A stretch of DNA of 64,000 nucleotides from Lachnospiraceae bacterium (GTDB taxonomy: Bacteria; Bacillota; Clostridia; Lachnospirales; Lachnospiraceae). The stretch covers positions 1 through 64,000 of the forward strand of contig JAJQDT010000071.1 of assembly GCA_021202075.1 (NCBI GenBank), written 5' to 3'. Both the position numbers and the translations under genes were made by a program. Below the pieces are notes generated by a model. The model was not told where the DNA came from and did no database searches. It worked only from the letters and a program-made list of their open reading frames with translations. Below are positions 8,746 to 18,800 of this stretch, in pieces (positions within the stretch are counted from its first letter, which is position 1; each line of letters starts with the position of its first letter).

Positions 8746-10830
8746 TTGAGTAAGTTAGTGATTTCCGAGAAGCCTTCTGTTGGACAGAGCATCTCAAAAG
8801 TGCTGGGCGCGACACAGCGCTGTGATGGCTACCTGGAAGGCAGCGGCTATGTGGTCAGCTGGTGTGTCGGGCATCTGGTGGAGCTGGCACAGCCAGAAGC
8901 CTATGACGAAAAATATGCGAAATGGCGTAAAGAGGACTTGCCCATTCTGCCGGATCGTTGGCAGTATCGGGTATCCGGTTCCACAAAGAAGCAGTTTTCT
9001 ATTCTGAAAGACCTGATGAACCGAAATGATGTCACCACCATCGTCAACGCCTGTGATGCAGGCCGCGAGGGAGAGCTGATCTTCCGTCTGGTCTATCACC
9101 AGTGTAAATGCAATAAGCCCATTGAACGGCTCTGGATTTCCAGCATGGAGGACAGCGCCATTCGGGAAGGCTTCGCCGGTTTGAGGCCGGGAACTGAATA
9201 TGACAGCCTTTATGAAGCTGCCCTTTGCAGGGAGCGCGCCGACTGGATTGTCGGCATCAACGCCACCCGGCTTTTTTCCTGTCTGTACCGGCAGACTCTG
9301 AATGTGGGCCGTGTCATGACGCCGACGTTGGGCATGACCGTTGACCGGGAGGCTGCTATTGCCGCATTCGTTCCGGAGCCGTTTTATACGGTGCGGTTGC
9401 TGGCCGATGGATGTGAGGCCGCAAGTGAGCGCTTCAAGGAAAAAGCTACGGCGATTGCACTGCGCGATGCCTGCAAAAAGGAGATGGAAACAAAAGTGAA
9501 GGCTGTGGAGCGAAAAGAGAAACAGGAAAAGGCTCCTGCCCTCTATGACCTGACTTCCCTCCAGCGGGATGCCAACCGGCTGTTGGGATTTACGGCACAG
9601 CAGACGCTGGACTACACACAGTCTCTGTATGAAAAGAAGCTCTGCACTTACCCCCGTACAGATAGTCGTTTCCTGACGGACGATATGGCCGGGATGCTGC
9701 CGGGGCTGGTGGAACACACTGCCGCCGCGTTTGGCATTTCTGAAAATCTTTCGGTCAACGCCGGTCAGGTGACAGACAGTAAAAAGGTCAGCGACCATCA
9801 CGCTATTATCCCCACGAAGGAAGTGCAGCATTGCAATTTTACAGAGCTGCCGAAGGGTGAATTTGCAGTTTTGCAACTAATCGCCGCCCGCCTGCTCTGT
9901 GCGGTCGGGGAGCCATACCGCTATGCGGAGACTACTGTGGAGCTGGAATGTGCCGGTCAGGTGTTCACAGCAAAAGGTAAGACAGTTCTGGATGAAGGCT
10001 GGAAAGCTGTTGAAAAATGCTTTTTCGCAGCTAAATCCGAGAAGCAATCCTCCGGCCTTCCGCAACTGGCCGAAGGCACTGTTCTTCCGCTTACCTCCGT
10101 CGATATGAAGGAGGGCAAGACGACCCCTCCGAAGCATTTCACGGAGGATTTGCTGTTGCAGGCTATGGAAACTGCCAGCGTAGATGAGTTCCCGGATGAG
10201 GCAGAGCGCAAAGGCATCGGCACCCCGGCTACCCGTGCCGCTACCATTGAAAAGCTCGTGCAAAAGGGCTTCCTGGAGCGCAAAGGCAGCGGAAAGGTCA
10301 AGAGCCTGATTCCCACGGATAAGGGAAAAGCCCTGATTACGGTGACGCCTGAACAGATTCAGTCCCCGTCCATGACAGCGGACTGGGAGGAAAAGCTGGT
10401 GCAGATCGAAAAGGGCCTCTATCCGGCAGAGGACTTTATGCAGGAGATCTCCGGCATGATGGAAACCATGGTAAACACTTACGAAGTTGTGAAAGGAGCG
10501 GATACGCTGATGTCGAATGTGAAAGTGATCGGGAACTGCCCCCACTGCGGGGCCGAGGTTGTGGAGCGTGAAAAGGGCTGGTTCTGTGCCAACCGTGAGT
10601 GCCGTTTTGTTCTCTGGAAGGATAATGCCTATTTCCAGAAGATCGGCAAGCGCATGACCGCACAGATTGCGGAAAAGCTGGTGCGCGATGGCCGCGTCCG
10701 GCTGAAGGACTGCAAGAGCCAGAAAACCGGCAAGACCTATAACGCTTCGCTGCTTCTCTCCACGGAGGCAGACGGGCGGGCGAAATTCACAATGGAGTTT
10801 GATAAGGATAAGGGAGGCAAAACGAAATGA
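8746..10830 (+). CDS. topB: DNA topoisomerase III (type IA)
   Basis: Type IA topoisomerase that passes single strands, probably resolving DNA during conjugative transfer or replication of the element. It has 695 residues. The TOPRIM domain starts LVISEKPSVG and includes CDAGREGE. The active-site tyrosine is in CTYPRTDSRF near residue 300. A zinc ribbon (CPHCG ... CANREC) lies near 597-615. The start is TTG at 8746, with GGAG at 8733-8736; an earlier in-frame ATG at 8683 would add an unrelated N-terminus. The stop overlaps the next gene by 4 bases (ATGA). A TopB gene at this place is standard for Tn1549-type elements. Confidence 0.95.
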   Translation: MSKLVISEKPSVGQSISKVLGATQRCDGYLEGSGYVVSWCVGHLVELAQPEAYDEKYAKWRKEDLPILPDRWQYRVSGSTKKQFSILKDLMNRNDVTTIVNACDAGREGELIFRLVYHQCKCNKPIERLWISSMEDSAIREGFAGLRPGTEYDSLYEAALCRERADWIVGINATRLFSCLYRQTLNVGRVMTPTLGMTVDREAAIAAFVPEPFYTVRLLADGCEAASERFKEKATAIALRDACKKEMETKVKAVERKEKQEKAPALYDLTSLQRDANRLLGFTAQQTLDYTQSLYEKKLCTYPRTDSRFLTDDMAGMLPGLVEHTAAAFGISENLSVNAGQVTDSKKVSDHHAIIPTKEVQHCNFTELPKGEFAVLQLIAARLLCAVGEPYRYAETTVELECAGQVFTAKGKTVLDEGWKAVEKCFFAAKSEKQSSGLPQLAEGTVLPLTSVDMKEGKTTPPKHFTEDLLLQAMETASVDEFPDEAERKGIGTPATRAATIEKLVQKGFLERKGSGKVKSLIPTDKGKALITVTPEQIQSPSMTADWEEKLVQIEKGLYPAEDFMQEISGMMETMVNTYEVVKGADTLMSNVKVIGNCPHCGAEVVEREKGWFCANRECRFVLWKDNAYFQKIGKRMTAQIAEKLVRDGRVRLKDCKSQKTGKTYNASLLLSTEADGRAKFTMEFDKDKGGKTK

Positions 10831-11726
10831 GTGATACCAGACAGGAGGCCGCTTTCCTGATTGGAGAGGCGGACTTTCTTCATATTAAAGAGGTAGAGAC
10901 GGGATATGCCTATACCGCATTTCAGGCCGGGAATCCGGTACAGTCTTTTGGCGGGGAAATTTCTGCGGAGGATGTGCAGCGCAGTCCCATCCGCAGCCCG
11001 ATGACCGCGGCGCGGGTGCTGGCAATGGAGGAGGCCGGGATGGGTGGACAGCCAGCGGCGCAAGTTTCTATCAATTCCCTGGAGAAGTTCCGGGGTTCCG
11101 GTATTCGTCGCCGCAGAATGATGGAGCCGGAAACGTTGCCCAATGATGATGTCCGTTTCATTACCGTCGATTATCAGGAGCGCTTCCGTATCCCCAATGG
11201 CGGCACGGTGGAGATGATCTATCCTGACCGCCGCTTTTCCGCGAAGTGCGAATATATCGACGATTATCATCTGTATCTCAATGGGGAGTGCCTGCATATC
11301 TGCCAGCTGGCGGAAATGCTGGAGCGCGGCGGAGGAACCTGCCGTCCGGAACCGGAAATCGACCCCATGAGGGAAAATGCCGGATGGCGGCTGGGAAGCA
11401 GCCATTATCTTACACTCCAGATGTGTGATGATGGCTGGGATTATACCCTGTATGATAAGAACTTCCGTGAGGTGGACGGCGGACAGCTGGATAACCCGGA
11501 GATGTCCATGCTGGAAGCCCGTGAAACCATCCTGGAGGATGCGGGCAAAGGACGGCGCAGCCGCACCGTTGTCGGCTATGACTTCATCACGGAAAAGGCC
11601 GAGGCGGTGGCGGAAAGTGATCTCGCCGGTAAGCGGGAATCCGTTCTTGGCCAACTCTCTGCCTTAAAGGATACCCTGCCCAAAGCCGAAAAGACCCGGC
11701 ACAGGGTTGCGGAGGCCAGTTTATGA
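10827..11726 (+). CDS. Accessory ICE protein, LPD-type domains, function unknown
   Basis: A soluble protein of 299 residues with no signal or membrane segment. It shows several small alpha/beta modules, including one near residues 190-245 (WDYTLYDKNFREVDGGQLDNP). These resemble the large-polyvalent-protein-associated domains that accompany helicases and primases in conjugative elements. I cannot assign a specific family with confidence. It is translationally coupled at both ends, with 4-base overlaps with topB and with the next gene, so it is part of the topB-helicase operon. Possible roles are anti-restriction or DNA protection in the recipient, by analogy only. Confidence 0.6.
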   Translation: MSDTRQEAAFLIGEADFLHIKEVETGYAYTAFQAGNPVQSFGGEISAEDVQRSPIRSPMTAARVLAMEEAGMGGQPAAQVSINSLEKFRGSGIRRRRMMEPETLPNDDVRFITVDYQERFRIPNGGTVEMIYPDRRFSAKCEYIDDYHLYLNGECLHICQLAEMLERGGGTCRPEPEIDPMRENAGWRLGSSHYLTLQMCDDGWDYTLYDKNFREVDGGQLDNPEMSMLEARETILEDAGKGRRSRTVVGYDFITEKAEAVAESDLAGKRESVLGQLSALKDTLPKAEKTRHRVAEASL

Positions 11727-12028
11727 GCCGCCGGGGACTCTCCCTTGCGGAGCAGGAAACGGTGATCTTATGGGACAATGAGCTGGACACCGCCAGTATC
11801 TACACCCACGACGCCAGGATGATCGGAAAGCTAAAAGGACTGGCGAAGAAGTATCCGGCGCAGTTCCAGCTGGAGCGCAAAGGCCCCGGACGGGCTGTCA
11901 CCTACCAGATACCGAAAAAGTGTGTTTCCATCCGTCCCCCATACAGTGAGGAGCGCCGGAAACAGCAGATTCAGGATGCCGCCTTAAACGGCAATCCTTT
12001 TGAGCAGGAGGTTCACGATGAAGATTGA
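11723..12028 (+). CDS. Small conserved ICE protein
   Basis: A 101-residue basic soluble protein. The N-terminus (SLAEQETVILWDNELDTASIYTHD) and the middle (LKGLAKKYPAQFQLE) look like a small folded domain seen in many related elements at this place. The C-terminal half (KKCVSIRPPYSEERR) is basic. No catalytic motif is visible and I know no function. The start overlaps the previous stop by 4 bases, and the stop overlaps the next start by 11, so it is tightly coupled. Confidence 0.7.
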   Translation: MSRRGLSLAEQETVILWDNELDTASIYTHDARMIGKLKGLAKKYPAQFQLERKGPGRAVTYQIPKKCVSIRPPYSEERRKQQIQDAALNGNPFEQEVHDED

Positions 12029-12617
12029 AGCATGGGATGAAGTGTATGGCGCAAAAAGCCAGGAAAAGCTCCGGGCCTTTCTGGAAAGCACCACCGACAG
12101 CTACGCCATCTTGCAGTTAAAGCTGGTGGATGAGACGGCGCAGGATCGCTTTATGAATTACTCCTGGCTGGAGAAGCACGGACGGGAGCCGGAAATTGAC
12201 CACTATGAAGTGACCTATGTGGGTGAGCTGCCCGCTCATTCCAGTCAGGATGTTTTGCTGGAAGGGCTTTATGAGCAGTTCAACCTGGCAAGGCCGGAGG
12301 ACTTCCGCGGTCACAGCCTCTCCGTCAGTGACATCGTGGCGCTGCGCCAGAATGGTGTGGTAAGCTCTCACTATGTAGACAGCATTGGTTTTCGGGAGGT
12401 TCCGGGCTTTCTTGGGCCGGAAAACTACCTGAAAAATGCAGAGATGGCGATGGAGGACGACTACTCGATGCTGGACGGTATCGTCAACAACGGGAAGAAA
12501 GAACCGGATCGCGATGAGCGTCCTTCCGTGCTGGAACAGCTGAAAGAGCTGCGGGAAAGCCGGGTGCCGGAACTGCCGAAGCGGTCTGCAAAAGATATTT
12601 CCGACAGGGAGTTATGA
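12018..12617 (+). CDS. YodL/DUF4316-like ICE protein
   Basis: A soluble protein of 199 residues. The segment near 95-135 (GHSLSVSDIVALRQNGVVS, then HYVDSIGFREVPGFL) matches the YodL domain as I recall it. The segment near 150-160 (DDYSMLDGIVNNGKK) and the tail (RPSVLEQLKELRE) match the DUF4316/LPD arrangement. Proteins of this kind are common accessory genes of Tn1549-type elements; their biochemical role is not established. The start at 12018 is preferred to 12000 because AGGAGG lies at 12006-12011. Confidence 0.7.
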   Translation: MKIEAWDEVYGAKSQEKLRAFLESTTDSYAILQLKLVDETAQDRFMNYSWLEKHGREPEIDHYEVTYVGELPAHSSQDVLLEGLYEQFNLARPEDFRGHSLSVSDIVALRQNGVVSSHYVDSIGFREVPGFLGPENYLKNAEMAMEDDYSMLDGIVNNGKKEPDRDERPSVLEQLKELRESRVPELPKRSAKDISDREL

Positions 12618-12620
12618 GCG

Positions 12621-12827
12621 ATGGACTTTACCCAGGATGAACGGTTTCTGATGATGCTTTACAGCCCCGGCACCCGACCGGGGCTTGTAACAGCGCTTCG
12701 GGAGATGCGATGTTGTCTTACCCCCGATGAAGGGGAACTTTTGGAGCTTACAGACCGTGTGCTGGAAAAGCTGGGCGGGATGTCCGATGAGGCATTTGAC
12801 CGGCTTGACCTGTACCGGGAGCTATGA
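12621..12827 (+). CDS. Transposon-transfer assisting family protein (TTRAP-like)
   Basis: A 68-residue acidic, mainly helical protein (FTQDERFLMMLYSPGTR, then LREMRCCLTPDEGELLELTD). It fits the TTRAP family of short proteins found just before the giant helicase gene in conjugative transposons. The name reflects location; the mechanism is unknown. It starts three bases after the previous stop, and the next gene starts 16 bases after its own stop. Confidence 0.7.
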   Translation: MDFTQDERFLMMLYSPGTRPGLVTALREMRCCLTPDEGELLELTDRVLEKLGGMSDEAFDRLDLYREL

Positions 12828-12843
12828 GAAATGGAGGTAAACC

Positions 12844-15800
12844 TTGCCGAGCAAGTTACAGATTTATTCTCAGATGGCGCGGGACGCTGCCGGCACTGTA
12901 AATGCCAGCGTTGGCCAGTGGACAGGGTTTTTGACCACCGCCGCCCGTCTGTACAAATATCCCTATGAGGATCAGCTGATGATCTTCACCCAGAGGCCGG
13001 ACGCAACCGCGTGTGCGGAGTACGACCTCTGGAATGAGCGGATGAACCGCTATGTAAAGCGCGGTGCCAGGGGGATCGCCCTCATTGACAGCAGCGGCGA
13101 TTATCCCAGACTGCGCTATGTTTTCGATGTGTCGGATACCGGCACAAGGAGAAATTCCCGCCCGGTCTACCTGTGGAAGATGCAGGACGACTATGAAGCG
13201 CCGGTGCAGTCCGCGCTGGCAAAGGCGTTTGGCGTATCGGAGACGCTGCCGCTGGAAAGCCAGTTGGAGCAGATCGCAAACAGTCTTGCGGTAGATTACT
13301 GGCAGGAGCATGGCCAGCAGTTCCTCGACATCGTTGCAGATAGCTATCTGGAGAGTTATGATGAGTACAACATCGAAGTGGCCTTCCGGAAAGCAGTCGC
13401 TGTCAGTGTGACCTATCAGTTATACGTCCGGTGCCTGAACGACCCGGCCAGCTACTTTGAGCATGAGGACTTTCTTCCCATCTTTGATTTCAATACCCGG
13501 CAGACTATGAACTATCTGGGTGCCGCTGTCAATGGGGTATCCGGCCAGGTATTCCGGGAGATTGAAGTCGCTATCCGAACCTATGAGCGCAGCCGACAGG
13601 CGGCAGAAAGGAGCCAAAACCATGATGAACGAACTGACTTACACCCAGAGCGGAGATTACCTGATCCCGAACCTCGTACTGGTCGAACAGGAGCGCAAAC
13701 CCATGGGCAAGTACGGGAGGATGCGCAGGAGCTTCCTTCAGGAACACAATCCGATGCTGTACAGCGATCTGGTACTGACCGAGCAGCTGTTCCCCCATCT
13801 ATGGGAGATTCAGGAGACGGCCACCCGGCGAATGGAACAGCTGATGGACGAGCTGCTTCAGAAGTATCCGGCCCCGGACAAAATGACCCAACAGATGGCC
13901 TGGGTCGGCCACATGAACAGCCTGAAAGCGATGGCCGAGGAGACAGTGCTGACGGAGCTGGTGTACAGCTAAACCCCTTCGGGGATACGGTTCCCGGAGA
14001 ATTTGAGCAGTTATCCTTCATCTTCCCCACAGAAGCAGAACAGATCGAAGCAATCGACCACGCGGCGGAGAGCGAAATGCCCTCCGCTTTTTCTTTGCCC
14101 CAAAATGACATTGACCAGATGTTTCGGCTGGGCGGGAGTGATGACGCAAGCCGCATGAGGGTCGCCGCACAGTTTATGATGGGGAAACCCACGGAGGAGA
14201 TTGCGGCATTTCTCCAACAGGAATACCGCGGCGGCATGGGCCTGAATATGGACAGCGGAAAGATGTCCACATGGTTTGATGAACGGGGCGTTTGGCTTGC
14301 CCGCGGCGACCATGCGCGCGATGCTGCGCCGGGGATGTTTATTCCCTGGATGGATGTAGCTGACCGCATCGGGGAGCTGATGGATGCCGGACAGTTTGCC
14401 ACCAACGTGGAACTGACAGAAACGCAAAATCATTATCGTTCTGCCCTGGCGCAATCCATCTGGTATCTGCGGCATGACTTTTCTGAAATGACGGAAGGCG
14501 TACCGCTGCTTTCTTCCCTGGATGAGTACCGGGGCGGCGGCTTTCCAGAGGAGACGGCCAGACTTGCAAAGGCGCTCTCTGACCCTCAGACTCTTGCTTC
14601 CATTACAAAGGACATGGAGTTCTTTGCTGAAATTTACGCCCAGCAGCGCGGCGTCCTCCGCTTCCATTACCATGATGTCCCGATGCTGGTGGAGGGGCTG
14701 CACAATCTGGAAACGCCCTGGAGGGAATACAGTACCGATATGTATGCGGTGCCGAAAACCGAGCAGTTCATCACAGAGGATGAGGTGGATGAGGCGCTCA
14801 CTCATGGCAGTTCTGTGTCCGGCGGCAAAGGAAGGATTTACAGATACTTCTCTGACGAACACAGCACGAAAGAACGGGCAGATTTTCTCCGTGAGGAGTA
14901 TGGCATCGGCGGTCACAGCGGCGCGCTTTCCAATAAATCACACAGCTTTGAAGATCACGACGGAAAAGGTATCCGGCTGAGTAAGACGGACTGTGCGGAG
15001 GTCACGCTGTCCTGGAATGCTGTTGTCAGGCGGATTGATACGCTGGTAAAAACAGATCGCTACCTGACAGAGAAGGAAAAGGCGCAGCTGGAACAGGCGC
15101 AGACAACTCCTGCAGAACCGGAGTCGGCGGTGCAGGAGGCGACAAGTCCAGTCGAAGAAGCTGCATCTCCTACGGTGGGCGACCTCTATGCGCATTATCT
15201 TCCCATCGTGCGGGATGCTGTGCTTGCAGATACGGCCTATCAGAATGCCTGCCGGAACTCTGACCGGGAAAATGCCATGACAGAGGGCAATGCCGCTATC
15301 AATCGGGCGGTCATTTCCCTTTATGATACCCGGCTTTATGGACTTTTCTATGATAACACTGCTTTCCACAATCGTCTGACACAGGAGGTGCTGGAAGAAA
15401 CCTACGACCAGCTGTCTCCCCATGAAGAAGAACGGACGGAGCCGGAACAGGAAGATGATGATTTTGCAGATATTGATCCGGAATGGGTGCGTGCGCGGCT
15501 TGCCGAACACGGCATTGTGAACGGTGAAGTGGTTGACCCGGAAAAGCTGGCACAAAGCCCCTTTATCCAGATGGTGGAGGCCGATGTTGCTCGTATTGCT
15601 GCGGAGGAGGATGCTGCGGAAGCCGCACAGGATGAACCGGAACCGCCTGCGGAGGACGGAAGTGATACCCTTGCCCCGGAAGATCGCTTCCATGTGGTGG
15701 ATGTAGACTGGTATCCGGGCAGACCGGCGTATTCCATTTGGGACGACCAGGCCGGCGACTACTATGTAGATCACGACGGCGTGACCATTGACTTTGTAAG

Positions 15801-18800
15801 CCGCTGGGATGCGGAGGAATATCGGGATGATCTTGTTGATAGTCTTCGGCAGGAGACAGAAAGACAGACAACAGAACCCTCTCTTGCAGAGCAGGCTGAC
15901 CAGTTCGAGGCAGACCAGCAAGCCTACCGGGAACAGGTGCTATCCGGCTTGACCCCAGACCAGCAGCGTATTGTGACGGCAATGGAGACTGCCGGTTTCC
16001 CGTTCCGTCCCACAGAAACCAACCCCATCTATTTCGGGGATTTGGACGATTATCCCATTACCTTTGACAGCTGGGAGGCAGCATACGATTTCATCAACAG
16101 TGCTGAGCTGAAAGACTTCCCTGGCTTACGGGAACAGGTGCAGGCTGTACTTCACCCGGAACCGGCTTTTCCTTACCATGCCGGTGATACGGTTTATCTG
16201 GAGGACGGAAAACCCTTTGTGATTGAGAGTATTGGGACATTCGATGTCCAGCTCCGTGACCCGACGTTGCGCTATCCGGTATTCCGTGCGGAAAGCCGTG
16301 AGAATTTCCTCCGGCTGATGGAGCGCTATCCCCAACACCAGCAGGAAGAACCGGCTTCTGAACAGCCTACGATGGCCGAGGAGACAGTCGGCTTCTACCC
16401 AGGCGAGCAGAATGGTCTGCCCTTTGATGTGGAGATCAGGACGCTGCACTTCGGTGAACCGGAACGGGAAGCCTCGACGCCGGAAGTATCCGCTGTAACC
16501 CCGGAAACACCGGAATCGGCTGTTTTTGAGGACGTTTACGGTACAGAACCTGGGCAAACGCCGGGGAATGTGCCACTCACTGATGGCCAGACGGATAATT
16601 TACCGCCTACCCCGGAATTAGCACCCGAAAGCGTTACAGAGCCGTCCATTCCTGCCGCCAACTTCCGTATCACGGATGACCACCTGGGCGAAGGCGGGCC
16701 GAAACAGAAATACGCCTACAACGTGGCCGCGATCCGCACTTTGCAGACGCTGGAGGCTGAACACCGAAACGCCACGCCGGAAGAACAGCAGATTTTGTCG
16801 AGATATGTCGGCTGGGGCAGTCTGGCCGATGCCTTTGACGGCCAGAAGGATTCTTGGGCAAATGAGTACCGGGAACTGAAAGGTTTACTCACCGAGGAGG
16901 AATATGCTGCGGCGCGCGCGTCCACTCTGAATGCCCATTACACCAGCCCTGCCGTCATTCGTGCGATTTACGAGGCAGTTGGTCAGATGGGCTTTACCAC
17001 CGGCAATATCTTAGAGCCGTCCATGGGTGTGGGCAACTTTTTCGGACTCCTGCCTGACAGCATGGCGGGCAGTAAGCTCTACGGTGTGGAGCTGGATTCC
17101 ATCACCGGGCGCATCGCGCAAAAGCTCTACCCCAACGCGGATATTAAAGTCGCCGGCTTTGAGAGTACCGACCGGCGCGATTTTTATGACCTTGCTGTAG
17201 GCAACGTCCCGTTTGGCGATTATAAAGTCAATGACAAGCCTTACAATAAGCTGGGGTTCTCCATTCACAACTACTTTTTTGCCAAAGCACTTGACCAGGT
17301 GCGTCCCGGCGGTGTGGTGGCCTTTGTCACTTCCCGTTATACCATGGATGCAAAATCTCCGGAGGTACGCAAGTACCTGGCACAGCGGGCGGAGCTGCTG
17401 GGGGCTATCCGGCTCCCAAACAACGCCTTTCGTGCCAATGCCGGTACAGATGTGGTGTCAGATATTATCTTCCTGCAAAAACGGGAGCATCCCATCGACA
17501 TTGAACCGGAGTGGGTACACCTGGGGCAAACGCCGGACGGCCTGACCTTAAACAGCTATTTCATCGACCACCCGGAGATGGTGTTGGGCGAGCTGACCAC
17601 AGAAAGTACCCAATATGGCCGGGAGGAATGTACCGTTATCCCCATCCCCGGCGCTGACCTGTCGGAACAGCTGCATGAAGCTGTGACGCACATCCAGGGC
17701 AGCTATCAAGCAATCGAGATGGAAGCGGAGGAAGTGGATATTGCAGACGGCCCGCAGCCTATCCCTGCTGACCCCAATGTGAAGAACTTCTCTTATACCA
17801 TTGTGGACGGCGAGGTTTACTTCCGGGAAAACTCGGTCATGAAGCCGGTGGAGCTGAATGACACTGCCAAAGGACGGGTGAAAGGTCTGGTGGAGCTTCG
17901 CCAGATCGTAAATGACCTGATCGCGTATCAGCTGGAGGATTATCCGGAGGCTGAGATTGCAGCAAAACAACAGGAACTGAACGCCGCCTATGACAGCTTT
18001 GCCGAAAGATATGGGCTTATCAACTCCCGCGGCAACTCCCTGGCGTTCAGCGAGGACTCATCCTACTATCTGCTCTGTTCTCTGGAGAATATCAACGAGG
18101 ACGGGCAGCTCATCGGCAAGGCGGATATGTTCACGAAGTGCACCATTCGCCCGGAACGGAAAGTGACCAGTGTGGACACGCCCAGCGAGGCGCTGGCGAT
18201 CTCCATCGGAGAAAAAGGCACAGTCGATTTGCCCTTTATGGCAGAGCTGCTCGGCACCCCCGGTGAGTACGATGCCATTACAAGCAGCCTTCAAGGTGTG
18301 ATTTTCAAAGACCCCATGGGGCCGGATGCACCGGAAGAAGGCTGGCAGACTTCGGACGAATATCTCTCCGGCAACGTGCGGGATAAGCTCCGCATTGCAA
18401 CCATGGCCGCAGATCGCGATCCGGCCTTTGCGGTCAACGTGGAGGCTCTGACCAAAGCGCAGCCCAAAGATTTGGATGCTTCGGAGATTGACGTGCGCCT
18501 GGGCGCGACGTGGATTGACCCGAAGTATTTCCAGCAGTTTATGCACGAAACCTTCCAGACACCCTTCTATATGCGCCGCACGATTGAAGTAAAATACTCC
18601 ACCCACACGGCAGAATGGCGGATCACCGGCAAGACCCAGCCCCGCTATGACGACGTGGCGGCAAATATGACCTTCGGCACGAGCCGCGCCAACGCCTACC
18701 GGATACTGGAGGACACCTTAAATCTGAAGGATGTCCGTATCTATGATACCGTAGAGGATGCGGACGGCAAACAAAAACGTGTGCTGAATAAGAAGGAAAC

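Noticed and set aside
7254-8792. Minus-strand open frame of 512 codons
   Set aside because: Antisense to DUF4315 and the DUF4366 gene; arises from their acidic, biased codon use; no start signals.
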